Below, in pieces: positions 53,474 to 64,000 of a stretch of DNA of 64,000 nt. Origin of the DNA: Primula veris. Lineage: Eukaryota > Streptophyta > Magnoliopsida > Ericales > Primulaceae. The number at the start of each line of letters is the position of its first letter. The stretch's first letter is position 1. Made by a program: the position numbers and the translations under genes. The notes under the pieces were generated by a model that had not been told where the DNA came from, made no database searches, and was given only the letters and a program-made list of their open reading frames with translations. The stretch spans positions 22,420,967 through 22,484,966 of the forward strand of contig OY821744.1 in assembly GCA_963682055.1 (NCBI GenBank), given 5' to 3'.

Positions 53474-53881
53474 GTGTTGCTCATAATTGCTTAACTGTTA
53501 AGTAACTTCAGCTCACAAATCTGAAAAAGGTACGATAAAAGTTTTTGGTCGAATACATCATTTATGTTTTCTTTGTTAAGTTATGGCTTCTTAAGATAAA
53601 TTTTTTAAACTAGATAATACAGAGTTGTGACTCCTGAATATACTACCAACAAAAATTTCATGTACTAATTCAACTAGATGAGTACGAATTAATATATTAT
53701 CACATACTATCATTTAGGCTAGGTACAAAAGAAAACAAAATTATATTATGAATATTAATTGTTCATCTTATAGGTAAATTGACTAAAAATTAATGTTTAG
53801 TCCAATGAAAATCTTACCAGCATGAAAATTAATGTTTAGGCCAATTTTCTTTTTGTAATATTGGGTTATATAGAAAATTCA

Positions 53882-53916
<35 letters not shown>

Positions 53917-53963
53917 CACAGTCATTGAAAAATATAAAGATGGACGGCTGAGATTATGGTGTC
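53474..53963. other. Intergenic DNA with (TA)n microsatellite
   Basis: A (TA)n run of about 30 bases at 53883-53913. No gene is supported. GTGTC (53959-53963) is the left target duplication of the solo LTR. Confidence 0.6.
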
Positions 53964-55080
53964 TGTTAGGACCAGATTTCTGGCCCATAAGCTATTTGTT
54001 GTCGATTGGTTTAAACTAAATAATGCTAGTTGAATGTTAAGAATTGAGACAGATTTATGTTTTCAAGTGAGGTTGCAACCTTAGTTGCAACCAGTTCCAA
54101 CCTGCTGTTCTGCAGAATTCTGTCTAGTTCTATAAAATCTGCATTACTACTCTTTAATGATGATGATTATTTGTTTTAAAGTATGCATGATATATTCTCA
54201 TATGTTCTTAGAGATTTAGTCTATATATATTGAGAATATTAAAGTGATAAGAAAGATGTTTACTAAAAGATATAAGGAGATTAGTTTTTAAAGATATGTT
54301 TACTTTAAAACTAGGCAATCTTAAAATCTCTATTCCTATGCAAATATTTATTATGTTTGTCAATCTTTGTTCCTTATCAAATTCAGTATGATTTGTTTAA
54401 AATTGAATGAAATTTGGAGTTAAGTGTTTCATATGTATATGAAAAGATATTATCTCTAAAAGATATTATCTTTATATGTTTCCTTGTTATAGTAAAAGAC
54501 TAACTCCTATTTCCAAGCTTGTTATTAAACAGGTATTGACCAATGATGATTGGAGTCAATACACGTTGAAGAATCTGGTCATACATGAAAAGATTGAATC
54601 CAATCAAACAAGTCAAAGCAATCATAAAATATCTTCAAGCAAGAAGATTGTTTTTACTTGAATAAATAGTTGATAACTTAGCTTATAAAAAGTGTGTGTT
54701 CTAAATTATAAAAAAACTCATTCTTGAGAGAATACACAGTGAGCTTTAAAAGAAAAAACAATGGTGGGATGCCATTGATTTTTAAGTGATAGTTATAAGA
54801 TAAGAGCAATATAGAAATAGGCAGAAAAACCTTGAGGGAGTCTGAGTGTTTTTCAATAAGACTTGAATCCTAAGCTTTTATAATATCTTAATCTGAGTGA
54901 GTGTCCCGGAGACGTAGCCTAGCTGGGTGAACTCCGTTGTTAAATGTGCGTGTGATTTTATTCAAGTACATTTAACTTTACAAGTTCTGTCCATCATTAT
55001 ACTTAGGTTCCAACCTCAGTTGCAACTGCACTTGGAACCTAACTGCATAACAGCAAGTAGAACAGCGGATAGGAATTTCA
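53964..55080. mobile_element. Solo LTR, probably Ty1/copia (SIRE/Maximus-like)
   Basis: A 1,117-bp stretch that starts TGTTAGGACCAG and ends GGAATTTCA, flanked by a perfect 5-bp target duplication GTGTC (53959-53963 and 55081-55085). It has LTR-like features: CAACCTCAGTTGCAACTGCA-type repeats near the end and GGAGACGTAGCCTAGCTGGG about 170 bp before it, a motif common in SIRE-type LTRs. No internal coding region is present, so it results from LTR-LTR recombination. The 61-codon ORF inside it (54476-54661) is not a gene. Confidence 0.72.
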
Positions 55081-55085
55081 GTGTC

Positions 55086-56689
55086 AATTTATGTGTAAAA
55101 CTGTGTGTATTGTTCTTTCCCCATTAGAGCTCTCATTGGAGCTTTATGTTGCTATTTTTCTTCCCCGGCCTATCATCTACTCCATTATCAGCTAATTGAA
55201 TCCCTCTTCCTTAATCGGTCTTTGTCATGCCCATTATTTTCAGTCCCATTTAGACAATGAAAGAAATGACTAACTTCTTTATCATTTTAGGCTTGTATCT
55301 TTTCGTCTTGGAAAATCTGTTAAATTTTAATAAACCAACTTAGGGATTACTGTCAGTAGATGTGGCCCTGGCTTCTTGTAAAGAGGAATTCCTTCTTTTT
55401 CATCGCCAATGCTTTTGTTATAAGACTGCCCATATTTAGAGCCTGTCATGTTCTTATCTTCCATTTTTTTCAACTTTTCCTCTCAAAAAATGTTCTCTTT
55501 GGACAAAAATAGAGTGTAAGGTTCTCCAGATTCTTTGTCAACAACAGATGGATGATGTTCAATGACAATCTCAAAAAAATTTGAGTTCCTTAAATTTTCT
55601 CTACACCCATGCATCTAGTTACACCGCACTTTTGGTAAACGACTCTATACTTTTCTTACTTCTGCTGCTGTAGGTTATGATACTCTTCTCCTTGTTGTTT
55701 TCCTTGTCCTATCTCGCCTTCTTCAGAATTGTTTTTGTGAGCAGGAGTTCCCTGAAGGTGATTGGTATTGCCGGTACAAGCAGAGGAAATTAAAAGTGAA
55801 TCTCGAACTTAGGATATCACAAAATGCACCGGTGTAGCCTTGAGGAAAGCCCACATCTCACTTTTTAGAGCTATAGTAACCGAACTTGTACTTAAAGTTG
55901 CGGCATTTTTGGACCCTTTTTCTGAGGCTACCGAGTCCAAGCCCAAAAGGGGTAAGAAAAGCTGCTCTCATGACTGTTCAATTGATTAAAAACATTTGGC
56001 ACGTATGAATCAGGGTGGTTGTTCATTGCATTTCAAGACATGTCCCCAAGGTAAACCAATAATTTATGCACTCAATAATTTGCATGTTTATTTTTAAATT
56101 ATAACTGCGTGTCTATATATTAGACATTGTATTAAAGGTCAATAAAGTACTCTTTCAACTAATTTAGAAGTCGCAGCACAATATGTTATACTTTCGTCAT
56201 TGATTTTATCATATCTTTATTTATGTAGGAGCTTTCTTTGGTTGCAACAAGCACGAAAAGCCAAGGACAGGTGTTTTACACTAATTAGCAATTATCTCGT
56301 TCTAATTCTCAAGTACTTATTTTCCTTAATATTTTTTCTGTCATTTTATTTTGGCTTTACCACTTTTGTGGATACTACACATTAGCACTTCCATGTCAAA
56401 TGGGATTAAGAATACTAAAGGAACCTGTCTACAAATATATGCCCGATCGCTAAAAGGATTTTTATAACTTAACTTTTTTTAACAGTCACATTTCAACTGT
56501 CAAGTATAGAAAATCAAAACAAGTATTAATTTAAAGATGATCATACTGTTTTTTTTCCTCGAATCAGACAAATTTTGCTTGCATATCTAGGAACCAATGC
56601 TTTTGTATTCAATTTTTTTTGTAGTATTTATTTTTGAAAGTTCTTTCGAGGTAAGGGGTAGTTCTATCCTCTACTCAGAAGTTACAAAT
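55086..56689. other. Intergenic DNA with a possible PHD-like fragment
   Basis: No full gene. At 55742-55798, after a GAGCAG acceptor-like site, the plus strand reads EFPEGDWYCRYKQRK, which resembles the end of a PHD finger (PEGDWYC) but has only one of the last zinc ligands. The remainder is AT-rich. Confidence 0.3.
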
Positions 56690-58330
56690 TAGGTTGTTCT
56701 CATATATTGAGTGTATACGGAATTATTGTTTCGTTCTCCTTAAACATTTATGACTAAAGGGAATACTGGAGTAGTAAGTTTTTTTATGGTGAAATTCATT
56801 CTTTGTAGGGTTACTTCATGCAGACAAAGAAATTGGAAATAGCAAAACTTCAAAGGAAAAGGTTGGTGAAATTATATTGGAATTTCCTTTTTCCGAATTC
56901 TTATTTGGTGGTAAGCCATAGTCATAAAGAAAAAGAAACAAGTCACTTAACCGTTGACACATGTGGTGTCTTAACAGATGCTGAATTGCCAAAAGGATTA
57001 TTAGTCGATGATCTCCAGAAGACGACAATACTTCATAAGTCGATAGTGAGCACTTAAAGATGGCGTTATTTTGTTTGGTGACTTTACGAATTCTCAAAAA
57101 ACTTCACCAAATTTACACTCACCAGACCCCGGTAGCTCGTTGTATATGGTAAAAATATTTCTCCACGTCACCTCAATTGCAGTGTTTCTTACCGAGGCTA
57201 TTGACAAAAATAGCTGAAGTGGTGTCATGAAAAATAAATGTATCTTAGTTTTTTTACATTTTCGAAAACCTATTGCCAAGAAGCTTTGTTTTTTAATCTT
57301 TTTCGTGAATGTTTTATGGTGATGGGCTTCTTTTACCTATTAATATTTGTTAAAATTTGTTATAAACGACTACCTTTTGATATTGTTTTTTTGTCAATTC
57401 TGCAAAAATGTCATTTCTTATGGATTAGTCTAAAGTTTGTGACGACATTGTTACTTTGTGGTGCACACAAACATTGTCTTAAAGCTTACCACTGCCAACC
57501 ATAATCAGTGATACTGGTGTTGGGTACACTAATACCCATATTTATCCCACCTTGTATAAGTCTAAAGAAAACCTAAAACGAAATCTTATCTATAAATAAT
57601 TCATATGAGCAACTATACTGGAATATTGTCATGTCAGTGAACGAACGGAACATTTGAAACTTAATAACCTAAATGACTACTGCAATAGTGTAGGTGCAGA
57701 CATCAGAAGACTTGGCTATCCCCATGCGTACAGAGTGCATCCTGGTCTAAAACCTGGGCTCGACAATCCACACTAACAACCCATATATCAATTATAGTCA
57801 TTCACTTCAACATTCTCTTGACATAATAAAAAATATGTACCTACCGATAATATCAGCTGGTTGGAAAAATTAGGATCACTTGCAGAAACTGAATGCACCA
57901 TACTAAGGGCAGAACAATATACTGCTAATACCGCAATCAAGACTTCAAATGTAAGATTCATACATACAAGTTTCCCTCCAATCTCATAAGCGAAAAATCA
58001 TAGAGTAAAATCAGAACATATTGATCGGGCATAGAAGCATTCATGCAAATTTTGTGACACAATAACCTTCTTGATAAAGCAATAGATATTAGATTTCACG
58101 GGTTATCAGCATAGAGATCGGCTAAGTTGTTCTTGGTATATCTTAAAAGATCTTCCTTTATGCTTTTTTTTGGATGCTCTAGGTAACTTGTTCGTCCTTG
58201 CGTCTGGGTTTCCTATTCTAATACCCTCTGAGGCTCAAATCAGTACAGTGTACTTAATTAAATAACTTCAGTGATAATCAACTAATAAATGTGATATAAG
58301 AGATATACACAAAACCTAAGTTTGACTTTA
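56690..58330 (+). repeat. Segmental duplication, copy 2 (partner 46440-48070)
   Basis: The collinear counterpart of copy 1, lying about 10.2 kb downstream in the same orientation. It begins near GGTTGTTCTCATATATTGAG and ends near AAGTTTGACTTTATTT. Confidence 0.85.
56806..57057 (+). CDS. Two terminal exons of an unrecognised gene, copy 2
   Basis: The probable penultimate exon (from about 56808 after TTTGTAG) reads LLHADKEIGNSKTSKEK and ends in an AAAAG|GTTGGT donor. The last exon (56978-57057, acceptor TTAACAG) reads AELPKGLLVDDLQKTTILHK and five more residues before TAA. Unlike copy 1, the first of these stretches has no frame break here. The upstream part of the gene was not found, so this may be a 3' gene fragment. 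An alternative is one unspliced 79-codon ORF from 56818, which gives a less convincing protein. No family is recognised; the function is unknown. Confidence 0.35.
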
Positions 58331-58717
58331 TTTAATGAAATACGTATATGTGTCGGATGTTAGCATGTGGCAAAGAGGCGCCTCCTAGTTAAGCTTTCAA
58401 ATCGAGCTTTATTGAGCCTAGTCTTATTTAATCTCATCTCAATAACAAAGGCTTAGGTATTATTTAAAGGTAATTGATTATTTAATAGTGCACTTAGTAT
58501 TCTAACAGGCGAGCATATGCAGAAATTATGCGGATCCTAGACGAAACCTAGAATTCTAGCATATTAAACGGAATTAGGCGTTAGGCGGCTAATTTCTACC
58601 TGAAATGCGCATTGCGCCTTTTAGAACATTAAGTGTACTACTTGTTAAACTTAACACCCACCATAATGTAACTAAACAAAATTATTTTCACATAAATGTT
58701 ATAAAACTAGAAGCTGT
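57058..58717. other. Intergenic DNA, mostly the 3' part of the segmental duplication
   Basis: No gene is supported. It includes GGCGTTAGGCGGCTAATTTC-type repeat sequence (about 58580), probably an old element, just before the copia LTR. Confidence 0.5.
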
Positions 58718-58935
58718 TGTAAGATATTATTGGACTATTGGGCTTTACTTATAGTGGGCCTAAGTTGGGCTTTCTATCTTATATAACCCTAACCTCTATT
58801 ATATAAAGAAGGTTATGATCCACTTGTATTGATATATTCTGATTAATAAAGTCTCCCTTATTGTTGTCTCTCATACCTCTCTCTATATCTATACATATCT
58901 CTATATATATCTATAACGACCTAATATGTCACACA
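58718..58935 (+). repeat. 5' LTR of the copia element
   Basis: It starts TGTAAGATATTATTGGACTA and ends around GTCACACA, just before ACACGTTATC. It has a TATA-like TTATATAAAG (58798-58807), AATAAA (58853-58858) and a CT/AT tract, all in the order expected for a short copia LTR. The exact ends were not confirmed because the partner is outside the window. Confidence 0.6.
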
Positions 58936-59652
58936 ACACGTTATCGGCACTTTGCTCGCGAAGAATAGGATATACGCTCACGGATATTGGAGATTTTTGG
59001 TAAACAGACGGATATTGGGTATTTATAAACCTTGAGGTTTATCCGGATTTTAGGGTTTTGCTATATCGACCTTCATCAACATACCGTGCGTAAGGTACCG
59101 AATTCAAAACTTAATTTATTCCATATATGTGATCGCACGTATTATTTTATGGATAACTAGAACATGATAAATATCCCGTAGTATATAATCCATGTGTATT
59201 AAGGTTTGTTACTTGTATGGATAACTATATATGATCGTAACACACATATTGTTGATTATAAAATCATATTTGTTGATAAGATCATACAAAATAACCCAAA
59301 TCATGTAATTGTAAAACATGTATTAATCTGTCGGATTAAATCTGCAACAAACTGAAACTTATGTACTGATTTGTAATTCTCTGAAAGCTGTAAACTATTC
59401 TGGAAATTACTCAAGGACTAAACTGAAACTTGTCTGAAATTATGGACTGAAGCAGTAATAATGCTGTAAATAGATATATAGTTTGCTAAAATTACACGGA
59501 TAGTCCCTGTAGTATATTACATGTATAAAAACAGTATATATGTGTTATAAAAGTCAATATTCGGTCTAAATATTCACCCACATGCATATATATATATTTT
59601 TTATTAAAAGGCAAACGAATAAAAAAAGATTGCATGTAAATTGATTTGATTT

Positions 59653-59855
59653 GTTAGAATCTTCATGGATTGATTGATAATCTTAAATTGATTTGACTTG
59701 ATATGTTAGAATCTTCATGGATTGATTGACAATCTTAAATTGATTTGATTTGATATGTTAGAATTTTCATGAATTGATTGATAATCTTAAATTGATTTGA
59801 CGTGATATGTTAGAATTTTCATGGATTGATTGATAATCTTAAATTGATTTGTTTA
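59653..59855. repeat. 52-bp tandem repeat x 4
   Basis: Units start GTTAGAAT(C/T)TTCATG at 59653, 59705, 59757 and 59809, exactly 52 bases apart, with ATTGATTGATAATCTTAAAT inside. It lies in the leader or early gag region of the copia element. Confidence 0.92.
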
Positions 59856-60899
59856 TAACATCGCAAGATTAGATAGATCCTAAAATATATTTACTGCATG
59901 TTTATATATATATGTGGTTAATATAGACATGTACAATCTATATTTAATTTACTGCCATGTTTATGATATGATAATTTGCGAAATCATATATTTTCACATT
60001 TAAGTTGGAAAAATTATGAACCTTCCCCAACTAGGCTCACCTATTTGGATACGATGTCTAGGAAAGATATAGGCGGAAGTCGATATCCTAATGAGGTCGG
60101 GTTTTAAGTGGCATTCGTGCCCTCCACCCTCACCGTCTTTCCTGGTCGTTTTTCAAGTAGAGCTACCGAAAGGGTTGACTAAATAATAATTTCCCCGAGT
60201 GTGTTTATATAGTGATGTATTTTTCGCCGAATTGGTGTCTCTGTATCGACCCGTCGTTCGATTAATGAGAACCGATTCACATGAGAAGCAAAACTAATGT
60301 TTTCGAACCTGTCGTTTCGAAAAAATGTTTATGCTTATGTAAACCATAAACATATAAACCAGTCATTTTATATGATAAATAATCCAGAACTCCCAACACA
60401 TGTTGGATGCCATCTATGATGAGAAAAATCGTAAAACATACTTGCGAAATGACTGTTTAAACGTTGATTTTAATTCCGTCACCACATGTTAGTCACCCTG
60501 ATGTGTGAAAATGTGATGCCCAAAATTTTTTTTGGATGCCATCCTTGATGAGTAAAACACGAGTTTGTTGTTACCATCAGGATGAATGCTAATGCGTTGA
60601 TTTTATTCCGCCGCCACATTTGAGACGTGATGACGTCTATGGTGAACAAATGTCTGAAATTGACATATTGGAGCTATCCTTCACCAAAATACTAGCTTGA
60701 AAATTGTATTCCATAAGCAGTATCGTGAATTTATATTCACCATGTTTCTTTATCGCCCATCTGTTATTGGATAAGAAAATTACCCCGGTGAGTAGTTTTA
60801 ATCCTATTGGGTCAATGGCGAATTGTTTGCCTGATATTAATGCTCTTCGTGTACATTTTTTTCCACGAATCGAGAACTGAGACAAGTGTTACTTGCCTC

Positions 60900-63800
60900 G
60901 AACTGTCGCGATCCCGATGAATCGCCTAGCCAAGCGAGATTTTAGACAATCGTCAAAATCGAAAACCTGTGGCTGCAAGACAGTAATTGAAAGGAACAAT
61001 ATGGCCCGTTGTCACCAAGCAAGAGATAATGCTCAATGAGGCAACTCTATGCTATAAAGACAAAGGTCATGCACGGTTACTCCTTAAATAGTTCAAAACT
61101 ATTACAAATGTGAAAAACCCGATGCTAATGTGGTTAAAGCTAACTGAAAGGAAACTCTTGAGACCCCCGGTTTTGTGGCTCAAATGAGTTTGGGACCTTT
61201 CTTTATTGATTTTGATAAATCATTGAGCCATTTTTTCGCTCATCTGGATTATGTTTTCCATTTGGATTATTATTTTTCCATTTGGACCATACTTTTGGAT
61301 TATGGTTTGCATGTTTACAAAATTTCTCGAAATAATTTAAAGTGTTTTGAGCAAATTCCTTTGACAAATGGGACCAAACTTTAAATTATGAAATTTTAGG
61401 CAATACTTGTGGTGTAGTTGCTTTTCTGGAAATAGTGGGTAACAGTGTACCACATAATTTCACCAACTACTTGCCTAAAAAAAGTACTCAGTGACAATAA
61501 TTCTAGACCTGTCGTTCCAAAATCAAAATATTTGGTAAAACCAAATTGATTTGTCAAATATGAGGTCTTATACTCATGTAGGTCCTGCCGTACCTTGTTG
61601 AGTTATAAAATATTCGAGAAAACCAGTGTTATCTGGTAATAGCTCATGAAAGAATTGAAATTTCTTTACATAGCCTCCATTCAATACGACCAAAAGCGTA
61701 TTTTAGAGGAGTTGAAATGCCTTTCAAGTGGTTGCTACCACATTCTTTAAAGCATTTAAAGTTACTTTATCATTTCGCCTGTCGTCGAAATAATAAATGA
61801 TTTAGATGCTAAGACATGATTGTCTATACTATCATTCGCCTGTCGTCGATTGATAAGAGCATTTTTATATTGTGGCATTGACCGGATGAGATATTCCCGG
61901 GTCAAAGGACGATGCTTGATTTATAATCGCATCGCATTTGGATTCTCTCTGAGAATATATTTTGCGATTAATCCGAAATTCATGCCATTAATGCTCATTT
62001 TGAAAGACTAGTATGTGAAAAGATCACGAAATGAACTCGTAGAATTCTTGTAAAGAATTGAAGGAGTTATTGTGGACTTATCCAACCATAAGACGGACCA
62101 TAAATATAAATGGTTATGGTTGATGCATCGACAATATGGTCACATTTTAATGTTGTCCACATAAATGCAGCACTTTCCAAACTTTTAGCCCTATCATTAA
62201 GTTGATGGCCCATGATCCGGATTATCCTGAAAAGTCTAGTCGACTTGATAATTCCGAAGAGTAATAATCGAAATTTTGATTTGAATTACTTGAGTTTGGA
62301 AATTGAAATTGAACATCCTGTCGATTATGTTCAGACCCAAATGGACTCACGGAAAGTTTTGATGATGCGACTGCAAATGATTACACGCACTTCTTGGTCT
62401 TGCATACCAAGATTTTTATTTCCGTGTGGGGTTATGCTATTTTGCTGCATTGGTCCGTCATGAGGCCCATAGACACTCAAACACCATAGGCGTACCAGCT
62501 GGTTACTGGTTATGAGCCAGAAGTCTCATATTAACGCATGTTTAGAGTGATTAATTAATATTTTGATTGAGCCGCTATAGCGTTCAAAATATGGACCTCT
62601 GAAGGGGACATAAGTCGATTATGAATCTCCTGCCTATCATTTGATAGAGTAACCTTGGCAAGCGATCTCTTTACCGCATGATATGCGAAAGTGACATCGC
62701 TAAGACTGTTCTCCCCGTCGTTAGGGGGAGATTTGCACGTTACCGTTGATAAGGAACGACGTGAAGTAACGTGGCATAACCCACTCAGTCTTAGCTTGAT
62801 CCCCAAAACTGCACTTAGTGATAAGTAAGTGCACAACTCCCTCAAGTCTAACTAAATGCCAGACGCATTTAATGACTTTATGAGATGTCACGAGATCATG
62901 TATACCTGCTGCAAAATGCTTGCAAGGATAGACGTCCCTGTCGGACGCCGTGTTCCTGTCGTAACACGTTGCTTTGGCCGAACCCGCCAAGCAAAGGACG
63001 CTGTCGTCGGCCGTCAGTCTGTCGTCCTTCCCAAGATATGAGGAAGTTGACCGGTTCTTAATTCGTTCAGCCCCAGAGGTGCTGAACTGAAACTCGTTTG
63101 TCGCACGAGATTATAAAGGATCAAGGAGATGTGTGATTTCCTCCCCATCCTAAGAATCTCGAAATATCTGTCGATCATGATATCTTAGACGATATTGAAG
63201 CGAAACAAGACTGTCATTGATTACTTGTTCATATATTCAGTGACGACTGATAATATGAACAAATTATGACAGGGAACCATGTACCGTTGTCTGAAGTCAA
63301 CGGAGAATAGACTAGACTAATGGAAACTTGCAATCCAAGTAGACTCCTTAGCGAAAGTGTGTTCGGACCTGTAGCTCCAACACCATCAATGTTAAACGAG
63401 TTCGTTTATTTGGTTATTCGTAAGGAAAAGTGATGAGAATAATGAGATTGTAGAATGCTCGCCTAGTAGCGCAAGGCTTCTCTCACACCTTGGAATTGAT
63501 TACGAGATGGTTGATTTCCTCGTAATGGACATTATAACAGTCCCCTACTTTACCAGCTTAGTAGTTTCCGAAAAACTGAGTATGCATCCATGAATGTGGT
63601 CACGGTTTTATCTCTATGGGGATTTAGACAAAGAGATATAGATGAAGGTCCCTGTGTGACTTCATATGCTTTAATCAAGTAGTTCCTGACCACGGAACAC
63701 GATCTCAATTGACTGACACGTTCACTATATGGATTAATATAATCCGAGTGGATGTGGTATACCGCCTAAGTGAGTACTTGATTAGCTTGGGATACTTAAA

Positions 63801-64000
63801 CAAGTATTATGCCCTTGCATGTTTTATTACGCGATCCATTTTTGGATTTGCCTTCGAGATGAAGGATTTTGGGAAGACACGGTAGTGACTCAACCTGATG
63901 ATTGAGTCCCGTAAATATTGAATCTAAGTCTATGATTCAGACTACACCCAGAAGGTGTTATGACGTTTTAGTCATCATGACGCTAAGTCGTCAGATTCTC
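60900..64000 (+). pseudogene. Gag-pol remnants of the copia element
   Basis: The following stretches can be read in several frames: CYKDKGHARLL (61050-61082, zinc-knuckle trace), PLTNGTKL (61356-61382, protease end), KRILEELKCLSSG (about 61690, gag-pre-integrase), HDPDYPEKSSRLDNSEE (62210-62260) and IEHPVDYVQTQ (about 62308, integrase core with the Asp), LLVMSQKS / WTSEGD (62500-62600), ARIDVPVGRRVPV (about 62922-62962, linker), VFGPVAPTP (about 63360) and RLVAQGFSHT (63461-63490, RT start), then IIRVDVVYRLSEYLISLGYL (about 63740, RT). The RT catalytic YVDD is outside the window or lost. It was a retrotransposon polyprotein; this copy is non-functional. Confidence 0.82.

Larger units (their letters stand above)
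58718..64000 (+). mobile_element. Decayed Ty1/copia LTR retrotransposon, left part
   Basis: A short LTR (58718-58935) is followed by a PBS-like ACACGTTATCGGCAC and then, in the correct copia order but in shifting frames, gag zinc-knuckle remains, protease, integrase and RT. Stops and frameshifts are dense in every domain. The element continues beyond the right edge, so the second LTR is not seen. The integrase and RT wording matches the plant copia group whose LTR is followed by AACACGTTATC. Confidence 0.85.

Noticed and set aside
1..64000. tRNA or rRNA genes
   Set aside because: No GGTTC-A-A T-loop with matching acceptor arms was seen, and no rRNA signature; a tRNAscan run would be decisive.

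Overview
The window is nuclear DNA of a flowering plant, probably a eudicot. It is AT-rich and full of transposable elements. There are GT-AG introns, LTR retrotransposons of plant lineages (Ty3/gypsy Tat and chromovirus, Ty1/copia), a plant L1-type LINE with an RNase H domain, several MITEs, and single-copy genes of plant families (RING-H2/ATL, SIAMESE-RELATED). No bacterial operon, CRISPR array or phage feature is present. The exact species cannot be told from the sequence.

Layout. (1) 1-13737: a Tat-lineage Ty3/gypsy element on the minus strand (LTR 13168-13737, PBS, gag, protease, RT, RNase H/archaeal-type RNase H, integrase), followed in element order by a two-unit tandem repeat (6549-7070) and a 6-kb block of genes on the opposite strand (471-6255). 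One of these is a four-exon gene with a domain resembling the 'putative gypsy type transposon' family. The far LTR lies outside the window. (2) 17449-21660: a decayed, 5'-truncated LINE on the minus strand. (3) 21929-26225: MITEs (CACTA-like, hAT-like, Stowaway-like) around an apparently intact two-exon SIAMESE-RELATED CDK-inhibitor gene (23051-24048), whose second exon contains the diagnostic C-terminal motif. (4) 28334-28888: an intact intronless RING-H2 (ATL) E3 ligase gene on the minus strand. (5) 29834-34960: a young, nearly full-length chromovirus of probable CRM type on the minus strand. Its pol frame runs through the polypurine tract into the 3' LTR, and it is flanked by unusual 69-bp direct repeats. 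A plastid-like fragment follows. (6) 37860-58330: an AT-rich, rearranged region with two hAT-like elements, a MULE-type MITE, a solo LTR with perfect 5-bp TSD, tandem and dispersed duplications, and fragments of unrelated host genes (HD-ZIP IV homeodomain, cytochrome P450, MET1-like methyltransferase, possibly a PHD finger). (7) 58718-64000: a heavily decayed Ty1/copia element on the plus strand that runs off the right edge.

Functionally, only three non-transposon loci look complete or possibly active: the SMR gene, the ATL gene and, less surely, a promoter/5'UTR at about 39.7-40.0 kb that leads into a broken homeodomain gene. The most unusual items are the antisense multi-exon gene and companion coiled-coil ORFs inside the Tat element, the 69-bp duplicated flanks with a truncated LTR end on the CRM-like element, and the paralogous pair at 46.4-48.1 and 56.7-58.3 kb, which keeps a small terminal exon better than its flanks.
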